From the NCBI RefSeq assembly GCF_021648855.1, contig NZ_JAKJHX010000001.1, forward strand, positions 41,151 to 105,150: a DNA stretch of 64,000 bases, in the 5' to 3' direction. The position numbers and the translations under genes are program-made. This document shows, piece after piece, positions 25,756 to 34,986 of this stretch (position 1 is its first letter; the number at the start of each line of letters is the position of its first letter). The notes under the pieces were generated by a model, which was not told where the DNA came from, did no database searches, and saw only the letters and a program-made list of their open reading frames with translations. This stretch comes from Tychonema litorale BBK16 (GTDB lineage: Bacteria > Cyanobacteriota > Cyanobacteriia > Cyanobacteriales > Microcoleaceae).

Positions 25756-26922
25756 TTATAACTGCTTGCGAGAAGTAAAATAAGCTATCGGCCCACTAAA
25801 ACAGCCCCGCAACTGAGCCAAAAGCAAATCACTAGGAATAGAATCCGGTTTCTTTCGCAAAGAAGCAACTAACTCCGGCAATTGTTTGTACCGGAACCAT
25901 CCCCAAGCTAACAGAGGTACACTGAATTCCCTGTTTACCACAAACATCCGCGTCCAAAAAGCATAGACTCCAATTCCATAACCTTGAAGTGTTTTGCGTA
26001 ATTCTTCCCAAGTGCGTCGGTGACGATGCCAACTCAAAGCCCTGGGTTCATAAACAATGCGATAGCCCGATCGCAAAATACGAGCAAACAACTCACAGTC
26101 CTCCCCGCCCACAGTCGGAGTTCCAGCCCCCAAATCTTCATCAAACACCCCTATAAAGTCGATCGCACTCGAACGCAAAGCCATACTCGCCGAAACACCC
26201 ACCGGTGCCACAATCAGCGGATTAATATTCGCCCCATCGAACACAACACGCCCAAATCCCCGCCCGTGGGGGCTATAGCGCTCAAACCATTCTTGCGCCT
26301 CCGTTTCCAATTCTAGCGGCATGATTAGCCCCGTAACGCACATCACGCGAGGGTCACTGAAATTTTGTAAGAGCGATCGCAACCAGTTCGGATCAGGAGC
26401 CGCATCATCATCTGTAAAGGCTATGAATTCGTGTTTAGCCTCACGTAAAGCGCGGTTCCGGGCGGCGCTGGAGCCGGGTACATCTTCCCGCACATAGCGG
26501 ACTTTCGGGTAATTTTTGACCAGTTCCATCGTCGCATCGGTGGCAGGACAATTGTCAATTACCAAGTATTCCTGACCGTCGTCCGGCATTCGCATAAATG
26601 CTTCTAGACAACGCTGCAAATCTTCCGGGCGATCGCGTGTGCAAACTACTGCTGTAGCGATCGGCACTGGTTGCACCGCCCCACGTTCGTCCCATTCCAA
26701 GGTGTCATATAGCCAGTTTTTCCACAGGTTATCTCCCACAGCGTTCATCAGTGTTTCCCGCAATTGAGATCCCTCTATGCGACCTCCGACTACGGACAAA
26801 GTTGCTTGCCCGATCGGGTTTCCATAAAGTCGAATCAACACCAGAGCTTTGCTGTAACGTTCATCAACCGTTATTTCTGGTGGCAGTTGGGAAATTTCTA
26901 GATCGAGAATAGCTGTTGCCAT
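25756..26922 (-). CDS. Family 2 glycosyltransferase with N-terminal accessory domain
   Basis: 388 residues. The accessory domain is at 1-80 (ILDLEISQLPPE, VLIRLYGNPIGQATL, LRETLMNAVGDNL), then a GT2 domain with TAVVCTRDRPEDLQRCLEA, the metal motif FTDDDAAPDPNW, and GGEDCELFARIL. It is the closest relative of the gene at 22902 in length and layout. It is the first gene of the minus-strand polysaccharide cluster. The promoter should lie in the 400 bases upstream. Confidence 0.9.
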   Translation of the reverse strand: MATAILDLEISQLPPEITVDERYSKALVLIRLYGNPIGQATLSVVGGRIEGSQLRETLMNAVGDNLWKNWLYDTLEWDERGAVQPVPIATAVVCTRDRPEDLQRCLEAFMRMPDDGQEYLVIDNCPATDATMELVKNYPKVRYVREDVPGSSAARNRALREAKHEFIAFTDDDAAPDPNWLRSLLQNFSDPRVMCVTGLIMPLELETEAQEWFERYSPHGRGFGRVVFDGANINPLIVAPVGVSASMALRSSAIDFIGVFDEDLGAGTPTVGGEDCELFARILRSGYRIVYEPRALSWHRHRRTWEELRKTLQGYGIGVYAFWTRMFVVNREFSVPLLAWGWFRYKQLPELVASLRKKPDSIPSDLLLAQLRGCFSGPIAYFTSRKQL

Positions 26923-27325
26923 ATTACTAAATAAGCAAGTATTGGATTGAATCAGATTTCAGATTTCAGATTTAACAATTGCAAATAAATACTCCGTATT
27001 TACCCGTATTTTAATCAATTTATTGTTACCAACTATCTTCTAGAAGATATCCACTTATCAATGCAATTATTGTCGATCGCACTAATCGAGTTAAGCATAA
27101 TTTTTGTTGTTGGTTCTATTCATTTTTACTTTTTATTACCTACTAATGTCAAGTCGAATGAGGTATGCCCCATGCCCCATGCCCCATGCCCCATGCCCAA
27201 TGCCCCATGCCAATGCCCCATGCCCCATATTGCAAACATTTTCACTCGATCGGATCAAAAAGTCATGACAACGGTTAAAATCTCGTGATACTGCAAATCG
27301 CGCGCAGAGCAGGGAGATCACCGCA
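26923..27325. other. Divergent intergenic region with heptamer array
   Basis: About 400 bases separate the polysaccharide cluster (minus) from the MBL gene (plus). It holds cagatttcagatttcagatt at about 26957 and an array of CCCATGC/CCCCATG heptamers at about 27166-27231. An open frame at 27061-27288 has a hydrophobic start but then translates only the repeat, so it is not called. Promoters for both directions must lie here. None can be assigned with confidence. Confidence 0.6.
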
Positions 27326-28966
27326 GTGATGGAACTCGATTGTTTACCTTACGGCGCCGGTCACGCCAATGAAGGAATCTGTCTGTTAGTGCGAATGGGG
27401 CCGCACCGGATTCTACTCGACTGCGGTATTCAAGATATCGCACCACTGTCAACAAGTCTCGATCGCCCAATGCCAGCCGATTTAGTCCTGTGTACCCATG
27501 CCCATGCCGACCACGCCAGAGGATTACTAGCACTTCACCAATCTTTTCCGCAGTTGCCCATCTATGGCAGCCAAGTCACAACCCAACTGCTACCTCTCAA
27601 CTGGCCACAACATTCTCAATCATCAGACACACAATTCTGTCAATCACTACCTTGGCAATCGCCAGTCGAACTACGCCGGGGACTCAGCGTCCAGTTATTC
27701 CCCTCTGGACACCTGCCAGGAGCAGCCGCCGTACTCCTGACCTATGCAGCGCCCCACCGCACCTACAGCCTCGTTTATACCGGGGATTTTTTCCTATCCA
27801 ATTCTCGTTTGGTGGAAGGATTGCCCCTCGGAGAACTCAGAGGACTCAAACCCGACGTACTCATTTTGGAAGGCAGTTATGGCACTGCGCGTCACCCTCA
27901 CCGCCGACAACTAGAAAATCAATTAGCAGAAAGAATTCACCGCGCGATCGCCGATGGATACTCCGTACTATTACCCACACCCGCACTCGGTTTGGGGCAA
28001 GAACTGCTGATGTTACTTCGCAGCCACCACTTTTTCACCGGCCGCGACTTAGATATTTGGGTAGATGGCGTTGTTGCTGACGGGTGCGATGCTTATCTGG
28101 AATTACTGCCACAATTTCCCACTGCTGTCCAAAACTTTGCCCTACACCAACCTTTGTTTTGGGATGAAAGGGTCAAACCTCGCGTGCGCCGCCCAGATCC
28201 CCAACAGCGACCATTGTTAGGTCAAGCCCCGTGTATTGTGATTACTGACGAAACTACTGATTTGAATTTATACTTGGGCGATCGCACAAATCCTTGGATT
28301 ATACTTACACCTCAAAAACCCGGATATCCTGTCCCAGAATCTCTTCATAAATTACAAGAATCAGGAGTTCAACTCGTCGAAACTTACTTGCTATCCGAAC
28401 ACTGCGACGGGCCCGGAACTACACAGCTAATTCACAATTTGCGGCCCCAGCACGTAATTTTGATCCACGGTTCCCCCGCATATTTGGCAGACTTAGCCAA
28501 TTTGGACGAGTTGCGAAACCGCTACCAATTGCACACTCCAGCCACTGGTACCGTCGTCGATTTGCCGATCGGGGAAATGTTTTTGCAACCTGCGATCGCC
28601 GAAACTAATTATGAGGGAGAACTCAGCGATTTAGGGACGGAAATTGCGATTAGTTTGCCACACCCGATTACAGACGATCCCCGCTGGACCAGTTTTGCCG
28701 ATACGGGGCTGGTAGAAGCGCGATGGCAAGGTGAAGAACTTGTGTTGCGGGGGATTTCCCAGCGAGAATTGCTTTTTCAAGGAGGCGATCGATCTCGCAC
28801 AATCAACATCGAATGCTGTGCCAACTGCCAACACTACCGCGGCCAGCGCTGCTGGAATCAGTTATCTCCTTTGTTTGGATTTAAAGTCACTCCCGATGGC
28901 TACTGTCCCGTCTTTGACTCCATACCGGATGCAGAAATCTTCTCCTTTGAAGAAATCGATACCTAA
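27326..28966 (+). CDS. MBL-fold hydrolase with beta-CASP-like region and zinc-type C-terminus
   Basis: 546 residues. The metallo-beta-lactamase motif THAHADHARGL is at about 56-66, with further ligand positions in SGHLPGAAAVLL and YTGDFFLSN. A long beta-CASP-like insert and a return to IHGSPAYL follow, as in RNase J/CPSF-type nucleases. The last 50 residues add CCANCQHYRGQRCWN and GYCPVFD, a probable zinc-binding tail. It may act on RNA. GTG at 27326 and ATG at 27329 are both possible starts after GGGAG. Confidence 0.85.
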   Translation: MMELDCLPYGAGHANEGICLLVRMGPHRILLDCGIQDIAPLSTSLDRPMPADLVLCTHAHADHARGLLALHQSFPQLPIYGSQVTTQLLPLNWPQHSQSSDTQFCQSLPWQSPVELRRGLSVQLFPSGHLPGAAAVLLTYAAPHRTYSLVYTGDFFLSNSRLVEGLPLGELRGLKPDVLILEGSYGTARHPHRRQLENQLAERIHRAIADGYSVLLPTPALGLGQELLMLLRSHHFFTGRDLDIWVDGVVADGCDAYLELLPQFPTAVQNFALHQPLFWDERVKPRVRRPDPQQRPLLGQAPCIVITDETTDLNLYLGDRTNPWIILTPQKPGYPVPESLHKLQESGVQLVETYLLSEHCDGPGTTQLIHNLRPQHVILIHGSPAYLADLANLDELRNRYQLHTPATGTVVDLPIGEMFLQPAIAETNYEGELSDLGTEIAISLPHPITDDPRWTSFADTGLVEARWQGEELVLRGISQRELLFQGGDRSRTINIECCANCQHYRGQRCWNQLSPLFGFKVTPDGYCPVFDSIPDAEIFSFEEIDT

Positions 28967-29103
28967 CATCAATTCCGATCCAACCGGAAACGACATAACA
29001 TATTTGGGATTTCAGTCTATTCAAAAAAAAGCACACAAAAAAGGGAGAAAAGTGATCTTCTAATCTCCCAATTTTTATTTGTCCCGTAGACAAAAGTTCA
29101 AAA

Positions 29104-29412
29104 CTAATCCAAACCAGAGTCCGGATAGTGATTGCGAATTTGTTCCGCTTCTGGACAATCGTCAGAAACTAAGGGCTCGCAAGTTCTCGATATCGAAGCC
29201 AACTTCTGGGACACAGAACCAATACTCTCTAGACGCACCATTTCTTCCCAAGAGCTGAGCTCGTCTTCTTCGTCCGTTTCGTAGCGCAGCGTGACTAGAT
29301 CCCCTTCAATATCTAGGATACGAGCGCGCTCTATCCAACGTTGCTGATCTCGAAGAAAAATAGAAACCTCACGACCATCACAACAGAGTTGATAGATTTT
29401 GCGCTGTAGCAT
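29104..29412 (-). CDS. DUF6679-like conserved cyanobacterial protein
   Basis: A 102-residue soluble acidic protein: KIYQLCCDGREVSIFLRDQQ, RWIERARILDIEGDLVTLRY and ETDEEDELSSWEEMVRLESI. The beta-barrel-like pattern with a WEEM(V)RLESIG block is strongly conserved in cyanobacteria in my memory (DUF6679). The function is unknown. It is convergent with the MBL gene, and a weak hairpin of gggaga / tctccc at about 29043-29066 lies between the two. Confidence 0.7.
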   Translation of the reverse strand: MLQRKIYQLCCDGREVSIFLRDQQRWIERARILDIEGDLVTLRYETDEEDELSSWEEMVRLESIGSVSQKLASISRTCEPLVSDDCPEAEQIRNHYPDSGLD

Positions 29413-29895
29413 TTGTCAGTTCTCCTGCGCAGTGTAATTTGTTCAAAAAGATTGCCTGTTTACAGTAACGTACTTTGGGCTTTACATCGGAAGGCACAGT
29501 CTTATGGACTAGCCAGCTTCACGTTTTCCAAAACTTTGAAACCGATGGGAACTATCATATCAAATGATACCACTAAATCTACCTACTACGCCATTTATAT
29601 TGGCACACTTTGTGCAGTGGCTGTGTTAGAACCAAAAATTAGGATTACAGGCGTAGCGATCGGCCGTAAAATATTAGCTATGATTATAACATATTGCTAA
29701 AAGAATTATTAAATTTAGCAATATGTGATATAGGTCACTGACAGCATGGCATCACTAAATGTACAAGATGGTGGCAGCCAATAACTAGCTTCAAAGCGGG
29801 CAGCGGAACCTGTGGCGGTTAAGCTAAGAAAATTGCGGTTCCGTTCAAAAAAAATTGAAGTAAACGCGAGTCGTGCGTGTTAAGGAGGCTAATTG
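29413..29895. other. Divergent intergenic region, about 480 bases
   Basis: It separates the DUF6679-like gene (minus) from the CapA-like gene (plus). A 7-bp stem CGGAACC / GGTTCCG at 29804-29843 followed by aaaaaaaatt could be a leader hairpin for the CapA-like gene. A 95-codon frame from a TTG at 29413 has no ribosome site and no family resemblance and is not called. No RNA gene was recognised. Confidence 0.5.
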
Positions 29896-31968
29896 ATGGT
29901 ATATGCAGAAAATTGGTCGCAGCCGTCTATTTTGGATCTAGCGCGATCGGGCAACTTTCAAGCCCTGAATTACTGGATTGATAGCTTGCTTCGACCAGAA
30001 GGGATTTATGCCCGCGTAGAAGAAGCTCAGGCTGGATGCGTGCAAATCTTGGTAGAATTCCAGCGCGACTTTGCCTCAGATACCACATTACTGGGGAGCA
30101 CTCTACGAGAAGGCGTAGTCAAATTTATTTGTCACCAACTCTGGAGACTAAACTCGCCAGCAGTAGAAGGAGTGAGAATTCACGCGCGTTTAGCTGGAGA
30201 ACCAGAGATTCTGTGGAAACAATCAGTACGAATTGTGACTCCGGCAAATCGCGATCGGCGACGTTACCGATCGCTACTGGTCGTTGATTGGGTTAAATTT
30301 AAAACCTATCGTTCCCTATTGCTAATCGGTTCATCACTAGCTTCATTTGTCTTAGGTTGTTGGGTGACATACCACCAGGCTCTGGTTATACAGTCAGTTC
30401 CCCTAGCCTCCGGGCAGCAGCAAGTTGGATTAATGTCGGGGCCACCTCCAAAACGTCCCGATACCGTACAAGCAGCTCTAGAAACATTACCAGTAGTAAA
30501 GCAAAAACAAGTTGCCAATCCTTATGATCCAACTGTCACCCTGATGTTCGGTGGGAATGTAAATCTATTGGATGCGTTTTCTAAAGTGGCAGACAGAGGT
30601 TACGATTGGGCATTCGCCAACATGGAAGAATATCGCAAAGCAGATGTGGCGATGGTTAACCTGGAAAATCCCTTGACTCGCTCTACCTTGGGTAAAAGTA
30701 AAAAACAATTAAATTTTAAAGCCGATCCAGAATTGGTCAAAGTATTAACAGCAGGAGGAGTGGATATTGTCAATTTGGCAAATAACCATGCTATGGACTA
30801 CGAGGAACCCGGACTGGTGGAAACTATAAATACTCTAAATAATGCTGGAATTGCGAATCTGGGAGCCGGCAGAGATATTAAAGAAGCAAGGCGTCCAGAT
30901 ATTATTGAAGTTAAAGGTCAACGGATCGCGTATCTTGGTTATTACGATTCCGACCTCCACGCTGCCGACTTTGGGAAAGCCGGAACTAACCCGCGTCGCA
31001 ATAACCGCGTGGCCGAGGATATTCGAGCTCTCAGAGGTCAGGTAGACTGGATTATTGTGAATTATCACTGGGGAGTAGAATTGGCAGATTATCCAGGGGA
31101 TTGGCAGATAGATTTGGCTCGGTTCACGATCGACCAAGGTGCTGATTTGGTAGTGGGACATCACCCCCACGTTCTGCAAGGTGCGGAAGTTTACAAAGGC
31201 CGACCGATAGTGTACTCCCTGGGAAATTTTATCTTCGGTGGCAATGCTCGCAGCGATTATGACACAGCAGTGCTGAAAGTATCGCTTAAAGACAGAAATA
31301 TGAAAGTAGAATTTCTGCCTGTGGAGGTGAAAAAGTTTCAGCCGAAGGTGGTAGAAGGAGCAGCGGGCGATCGCATCCTCAAGCGCGTCGAGCAGATTTC
31401 TAGTATCTTTGACAAGCCAATGGGATCACAAGTAGTTCTCGAAGCCCCATTATCAGCAGTACCAGGTCAAAAAACTCCGAATTCTCAATTCCCAGGAGCG
31501 ACCAAGAAGGGTACACAACAGCCCCAGCCCCATTACCCATTTCTAGGAGGTGAAAGCAATAGACAAGAGCAACCCAAACCAAATCCCAATTTACCAGCTT
31601 TGCCCGCTGCACCCAAACAGCGGGAAAATTCGTCAGTTTTGAAGAACCGAACTTTTCCGGCTGCTGAGTCAAGCCCGCCTCCAAGTCAAGATTTGCCACC
31701 GCGCCTCTACCGAGGTCAAAATCCCAAACCCAGCGGGGAATCAGAGCCGTTTACCAAAGAGCCATTCATCAAAGAACCGTTCATTTCGCCTCCATCTCCC
31801 AGTTCGGGAACGGTGCTCAGCCCCCAAGGCTATCTTCCCCAAACTCAGTCTCCATCCTTCAAAGTCGCTCTCAAAGAACCGACTCCCATAGCGCTGATTC
31901 CAGTTAACAAGGTATCCAGGGGCTACAAGCCGATCGCCCTACCTCCGCTATCTGCAAATATAGGTTAG
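29896..31968 (+). CDS. CapA-family (PGA_cap) protein with proline-rich tail
   Basis: 690 residues. The cytoplasmic N-terminus of about 130 residues is followed by one membrane segment (SLLLIGSSLASFVLGCWV) and a calcineurin-like PGA_cap domain at about 210-480: VTLMFGGNVNLLDAF, MVNLENPLT, VNLANNHAMDYEE, VNYHWGVE and VVGHHPHVLQ. The last 170 residues are low-complexity and rich in Pro and Lys (KEPFIKEPFIS). Related CapA proteins serve poly-gamma-glutamate or cell-surface polymers. AAGGAGG sits 7 bases before ATG 29896, which beats the TTG one codon earlier. Confidence 0.88.
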   Translation: MVYAENWSQPSILDLARSGNFQALNYWIDSLLRPEGIYARVEEAQAGCVQILVEFQRDFASDTTLLGSTLREGVVKFICHQLWRLNSPAVEGVRIHARLAGEPEILWKQSVRIVTPANRDRRRYRSLLVVDWVKFKTYRSLLLIGSSLASFVLGCWVTYHQALVIQSVPLASGQQQVGLMSGPPPKRPDTVQAALETLPVVKQKQVANPYDPTVTLMFGGNVNLLDAFSKVADRGYDWAFANMEEYRKADVAMVNLENPLTRSTLGKSKKQLNFKADPELVKVLTAGGVDIVNLANNHAMDYEEPGLVETINTLNNAGIANLGAGRDIKEARRPDIIEVKGQRIAYLGYYDSDLHAADFGKAGTNPRRNNRVAEDIRALRGQVDWIIVNYHWGVELADYPGDWQIDLARFTIDQGADLVVGHHPHVLQGAEVYKGRPIVYSLGNFIFGGNARSDYDTAVLKVSLKDRNMKVEFLPVEVKKFQPKVVEGAAGDRILKRVEQISSIFDKPMGSQVVLEAPLSAVPGQKTPNSQFPGATKKGTQQPQPHYPFLGGESNRQEQPKPNPNLPALPAAPKQRENSSVLKNRTFPAAESSPPPSQDLPPRLYRGQNPKPSGESEPFTKEPFIKEPFISPPSPSSGTVLSPQGYLPQTQSPSFKVALKEPTPIALIPVNKVSRGYKPIALPPLSANIG

Positions 31969-32086
31969 CCAGCAGCCAGGACTACCAGGGGAGGAAATAG
32001 GCGGTAAAGGGTGTTGTAAAACAGATCAGCGACTAAACTACTAACCACAAATTGACTGACAACCAATGATCCATGACCTATTACCC

Positions 32087-32965
32087 ATGACAGATGTGTT
32101 TGCGATCGCGCTCAAGCAAAAGCAGTACAAAACCTACGTCCTCTCCGACGAAACTTCTAACTCGGTTCTAGAAATTGTGCCGGAACGAGGTGGTATCGCC
32201 ACTAGCTGGCTGGTTGAAGGCAAAGAAATCTTTTACTTAGACACCGAACGGTTCACCAATCCCGATTTGACTGTACGTGGCGGAGTGCCGATCCTGTTTC
32301 CGATCTGTGGCAATCTCCCCGACGATACTTACACACACAAGGGAAAGGAGTGGAAACTCAAACAGCACGGCTTTGCTCGCGATTTGCCTTGGACAGTAGG
32401 GGAAGTCCTTACGGAGAGAAGCGCTGGTATTACCCTGATTCTCGACAGCAACGAAAAGACCCAGGCTGTTTATCCCTTTAATTTCCGACTAGCCTTTACT
32501 TATGAGATTAAAGGCAATTCTTTGGAGATTTTTCAGCGATACACCAATCTGTCTGACGAACCGATGCCGTTTTCTAGTGGCTTTCACCCTTACTTTTTAG
32601 CGCCGGATAAGTCCAAGCTGCGCTTTGAAATTCCGGGGATGCAGTACAGAGACCAGAACACTCACTCCAAGGGTTATTCCACTGGGGTTTTTGACCCGAC
32701 GCTCGATGAAATAGATGTTTCGTTTGATGAGCTCACGGGTCTTGCTGCTACTGTCACTGACTCGTCGCGCAATTTGCGTCTCACCCTCAGCTACAACTCT
32801 AGCTATGGCAAGTTGGTGTTCTGGATGCTCAAGGGCAAGGATTTTTACTGTTTGGAACCTTGGACTGCTCCTCGGAATGCCCTAAACACAGGCGCACACT
32901 TGATTTATTTGCAGCCGGGAGCGACTTGCGAGATGCTGATTCGGATGACTGCAACTTTTTTGTAA
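32087..32965 (+). CDS. Aldose 1-epimerase-like protein
   Basis: 292 residues of the galactose-mutarotase fold. Visible are VPERGGIATSWLVEGKEIFY, GGVPILFPICGNL, KQHGFARDLPW with the conserved His, and FSSGFHPYF with the second His. The last strands (WTAPRNALNTG) are also typical. It interconverts anomers of hexoses or hexose phosphates. The exact substrate is not visible. The start at 32087 is preferred. An earlier ATG at 32066 would add seven residues encoded by repeat-like ccatgacctattacccatga. Confidence 0.88.
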   Translation: MTDVFAIALKQKQYKTYVLSDETSNSVLEIVPERGGIATSWLVEGKEIFYLDTERFTNPDLTVRGGVPILFPICGNLPDDTYTHKGKEWKLKQHGFARDLPWTVGEVLTERSAGITLILDSNEKTQAVYPFNFRLAFTYEIKGNSLEIFQRYTNLSDEPMPFSSGFHPYFLAPDKSKLRFEIPGMQYRDQNTHSKGYSTGVFDPTLDEIDVSFDELTGLAATVTDSSRNLRLTLSYNSSYGKLVFWMLKGKDFYCLEPWTAPRNALNTGAHLIYLQPGATCEMLIRMTATFL

Positions 32966-33032
32966 AAAAGACTTGCTATTTAAATAGATGGGTGCTACTA
33001 TCAGTGAATGTGCGCGGTGATAATGTTTTCAC

Positions 33033-33104
33033 GGGTCGCTAGCTCAGCGGTAGAGCATTCGGCTTTTAACCGATTGGTCTCGGGTTCAAATCCCGGGCGA
33101 CCCA
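33033..33104 (+). tRNA. trnK: tRNA-Lys (UUU)
   Basis: A 72-base cloverleaf. The acceptor GGGTCGC pairs with GCGACCC, the D arm is GCTC/GAGC, and the anticodon arm TTCGG/CCGAT surrounds the loop CTTTTAA with anticodon TTT. The T arm is TCGGG/CCCGG with TTCAAAT. The discriminator base is A and CCA is not encoded. A strong palindromic terminator candidate begins 18 bases downstream. Confidence 0.97.
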
Positions 33105-33122
33105 TAAATTAGAATAAAACTA

Positions 33123-33170
33123 AAAAGATTGAGTAGGGGCAATTCATGAATTGCCCCTACTCAATCTTTT
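33123..33170 (+). terminator. 48-base perfect palindrome after tRNA-Lys (copy 2)
   Basis: AAAAGATTGAGTAGGGGCAA followed by its exact complement, ending in CTTTT, gives a 24-bp stem with a T-tail. It therefore looks like a rho-independent terminator for the tRNA and, symmetrically, for the other strand. Its core is the 30-base palindrome also present at 33171 and 11033. Confidence 0.75.
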
Positions 33171-33200
33171 AGTAGGGGCAATTCATGAATTGCCCCTACT
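33171..33200. repeat. 30-base perfect palindrome (copy 3)
   Basis: An immediate second copy of the core AGTAGGGGCAATTCA plus its complement, abutting copy 2. The two copies differ only outside the 30-base core, which marks the core as the mobile or amplified unit. Confidence 0.9.
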
Positions 33201-33320
33201 TTCAACTCAAATCTGGAAACATCCTGCGCGATCGGTAGCAAATTGTCTTAAGATTATCGTAAGAATTGAAGTTGTCCAAAATCCACTACGATCAATCACA
33301 AATAATTAGGAGGAACATCT

Positions 33321-34400
33321 ATGGCGCTTGTACCTATGAGACTGCTGCTCGACCACGCGGCAGAAAATGGTTACGGCCTACCGGCTTACAACGTCAATAA
33401 CATGGAGCAAATCCAAGCCATCATGCGCGCTGCTGACGAAACCAACAGCCCCGTGATCTTGCAAGCTTCTCGTGGCGCTCGCACCTACGCTGGGGAAAAT
33501 TTCTTGCGCCACTTGATTTTGGCCGCAGTTGAAACCTATCCTCATATCCCCATTTCCATGCACCAAGACCACGGTAATGCCCCTGGTACTTGCTATTCCG
33601 CCATGCGCCAAGGTTTCACCAGCGTCATGATGGATGGTTCTCTGGAAGGAGATGCTAAAACTCCTGCTAGCTATGAGTACAACGTCCAAGTTACTCGCGA
33701 TGTGGTGAATGTTGCTCATTCGATCGGCGTTAGTGTCGAAGGCGAATTGGGTTGCTTGGGTTCTTTGGAGACCGGCATGGGTGAAGCTGAAGATGGCCAC
33801 GGCTTTGAAGGTGCTTTGTCTCACGATCAGTTGTTGACTGATCCCGAACAAGCTGTGGATTTCGTTGAGCAAACCGGCGTTGATGCTTTAGCAGTGGCGA
33901 TCGGCACTTCTCACGGCGCTTACAAGTTTACTCGTAAGCCGACTGGCGAAATTTTGGCAATCAGCCGCATTGAAGAAATTCACCGCCGCTTGCCAAATAC
34001 TCACTTGGTAATGCACGGTTCTTCTTCTGTGCCCCAAGAATTGCTGGAAATCATCAACAGCAACGGTGGCAAAATCCGCGAAACCTACGGCGTACCTGTG
34101 GAAGAAATCCAAAAGGGAATTAAGTGCGGTGTTCGTAAGATCAATATCGATACTGACAACCGTTTGGCAATTACTGCTGCGGTACGTCAAGCTTTGTTTG
34201 CGAAGCCTGATGAGTTTGATCCCCGTCACTTCCTGAAGCCTTCGATCAAGTTTATGCAAAAAGTTTGTAGCGATCGCTATCAATCTTTTGGCGCAGCGGG
34301 TCATGGTACAAATATCAAGCAAATGTCTTTGGATGATTTTGCAGCTAAGTATGCTAAGGGCGAATTGAGCTCTACTGCAAAGAAAGCTGTAACTGTTTAA
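33321..34400 (+). CDS. fbaA: Class II fructose-bisphosphate aldolase
   Basis: A zinc-dependent aldolase for glycolysis, gluconeogenesis and the Calvin cycle (fructose- and sedoheptulose-bisphosphate). It has 359 residues. Metal and active-site segments are visible: [10 protein letters not shown], the flexible-loop region [39 protein letters not shown] and [19 protein letters not shown] lies before the ATG. It is codon-rich and well formed, probably highly expressed, and encoded alone. Confidence 0.97.
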   Translation: MALVPMRLLLDHAAENGYGLPAYNVNNMEQIQAIMRAADETNSPVILQASRGARTYAGENFLRHLILAAVETYPHIPISMHQDHGNAPGTCYSAMRQGFTSVMMDGSLEGDAKTPASYEYNVQVTRDVVNVAHSIGVSVEGELGCLGSLETGMGEAEDGHGFEGALSHDQLLTDPEQAVDFVEQTGVDALAVAIGTSHGAYKFTRKPTGEILAISRIEEIHRRLPNTHLVMHGSSSVPQELLEIINSNGGKIRETYGVPVEEIQKGIKCGVRKINIDTDNRLAITAAVRQALFAKPDEFDPRHFLKPSIKFMQKVCSDRYQSFGAAGHGTNIKQMSLDDFAAKYAKGELSSTAKKAVTV

Positions 34401-34443
34401 TCAAATTGCCGCCTGTCCTCATCTATAGAAATGTTAGGTAGGG

Positions 34444-34653
34444 ATGGGCGGCTCCAAAATTTCTCAGAAAACAGAATGCAAATTATTTTACACGCCTGCA
34501 TTGCAAGCCCGAATGAGTGCATTGCTCGATCGCAACAAATCCGGTAATCTGTCACGTTTAGAGGAAGTGGAACTCGATCGCTATTTGCTCTTGGAACATT
34601 GGGTACGCTTAGCCAAAGCTCACGCCTATAAACGTTCACAGACAGTAGCATGA
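34444..34653 (+). CDS. N-terminally shortened partner of an HNH nuclease
   Basis: 69 residues. The part from FYTPALQARMSALLDRNKSG to LEEVELDRYLLLEHWVRLAK matches the C-terminal half of a small cyanobacterial family, normally somewhat longer, that sits directly before HNH endonuclease genes. The first 15 residues (MGGSKISQKTECKLF) look like translated spacer, so the gene has probably lost its 5' part. It overlaps the next frame by ATGA. Confidence 0.55.
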   Translation: MGGSKISQKTECKLFYTPALQARMSALLDRNKSGNLSRLEEVELDRYLLLEHWVRLAKAHAYKRSQTVA

Positions 34654-34824
34654 GTTATGTACCAGCCAGTCTGCGCCGCGTCGTGACCCAACGAGCCGGA
34701 AATCGTCCCACTGACTCCCGAAGGGCGCGTAACAGCTAAAATTTTGCAATTTAACCTCCCAGAGCCCATTCTCGAACGGGATCAATTTAGTAAAGACTTT
34801 AATCCTACAAGTGAAAAGAATTAG
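34650..34824 (+). pseudogene. HNH endonuclease pseudogene with internal deletion
   Basis: The frame starts MSYVPASLRRVVTQRAGNR, a start I recognise from small cyanobacterial HNH endonucleases, then breaks within about 12 codons. A second frame follows at once and ends the same kind of protein: IVPLTPEGRVTAKILQFN and onward to a TAG at 34822. The whole zinc/HNH centre between the two is missing. It is therefore a dead nuclease gene. Confidence 0.7.
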
Positions 34825-34986
34825 CATTTATTAAATGTTACAAAAGTTAGTTATACTTAATATTAGATGTTGGTTGGGAAACTTTTTGTGAAATCACCCG
34901 ATCGGACGAGTCTCAAAGACGATGCCAAACATCCGCAAAAGTTTTACATTAAAAATAATCCTGAGATTAAATTAGGTGACTCGGTT

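Noticed and set aside
27061-27288. Small membrane protein with a hydrophobic start
   Set aside because: Only the first 30 codons look protein-like. The remainder is the CCCATGC repeat. There is no ribosome site and no recognised family.
29413-29700. 95-codon frame divergent from the DUF6679-like gene
   Set aside because: TTG start without a ribosome site, no family resemblance, and it begins on the first codon of the opposite gene.
29740-29890. Possible structured RNA upstream of the CapA-like gene
   Set aside because: Only one 7-bp stem is convincing. No known riboswitch or small RNA pattern could be matched by eye.
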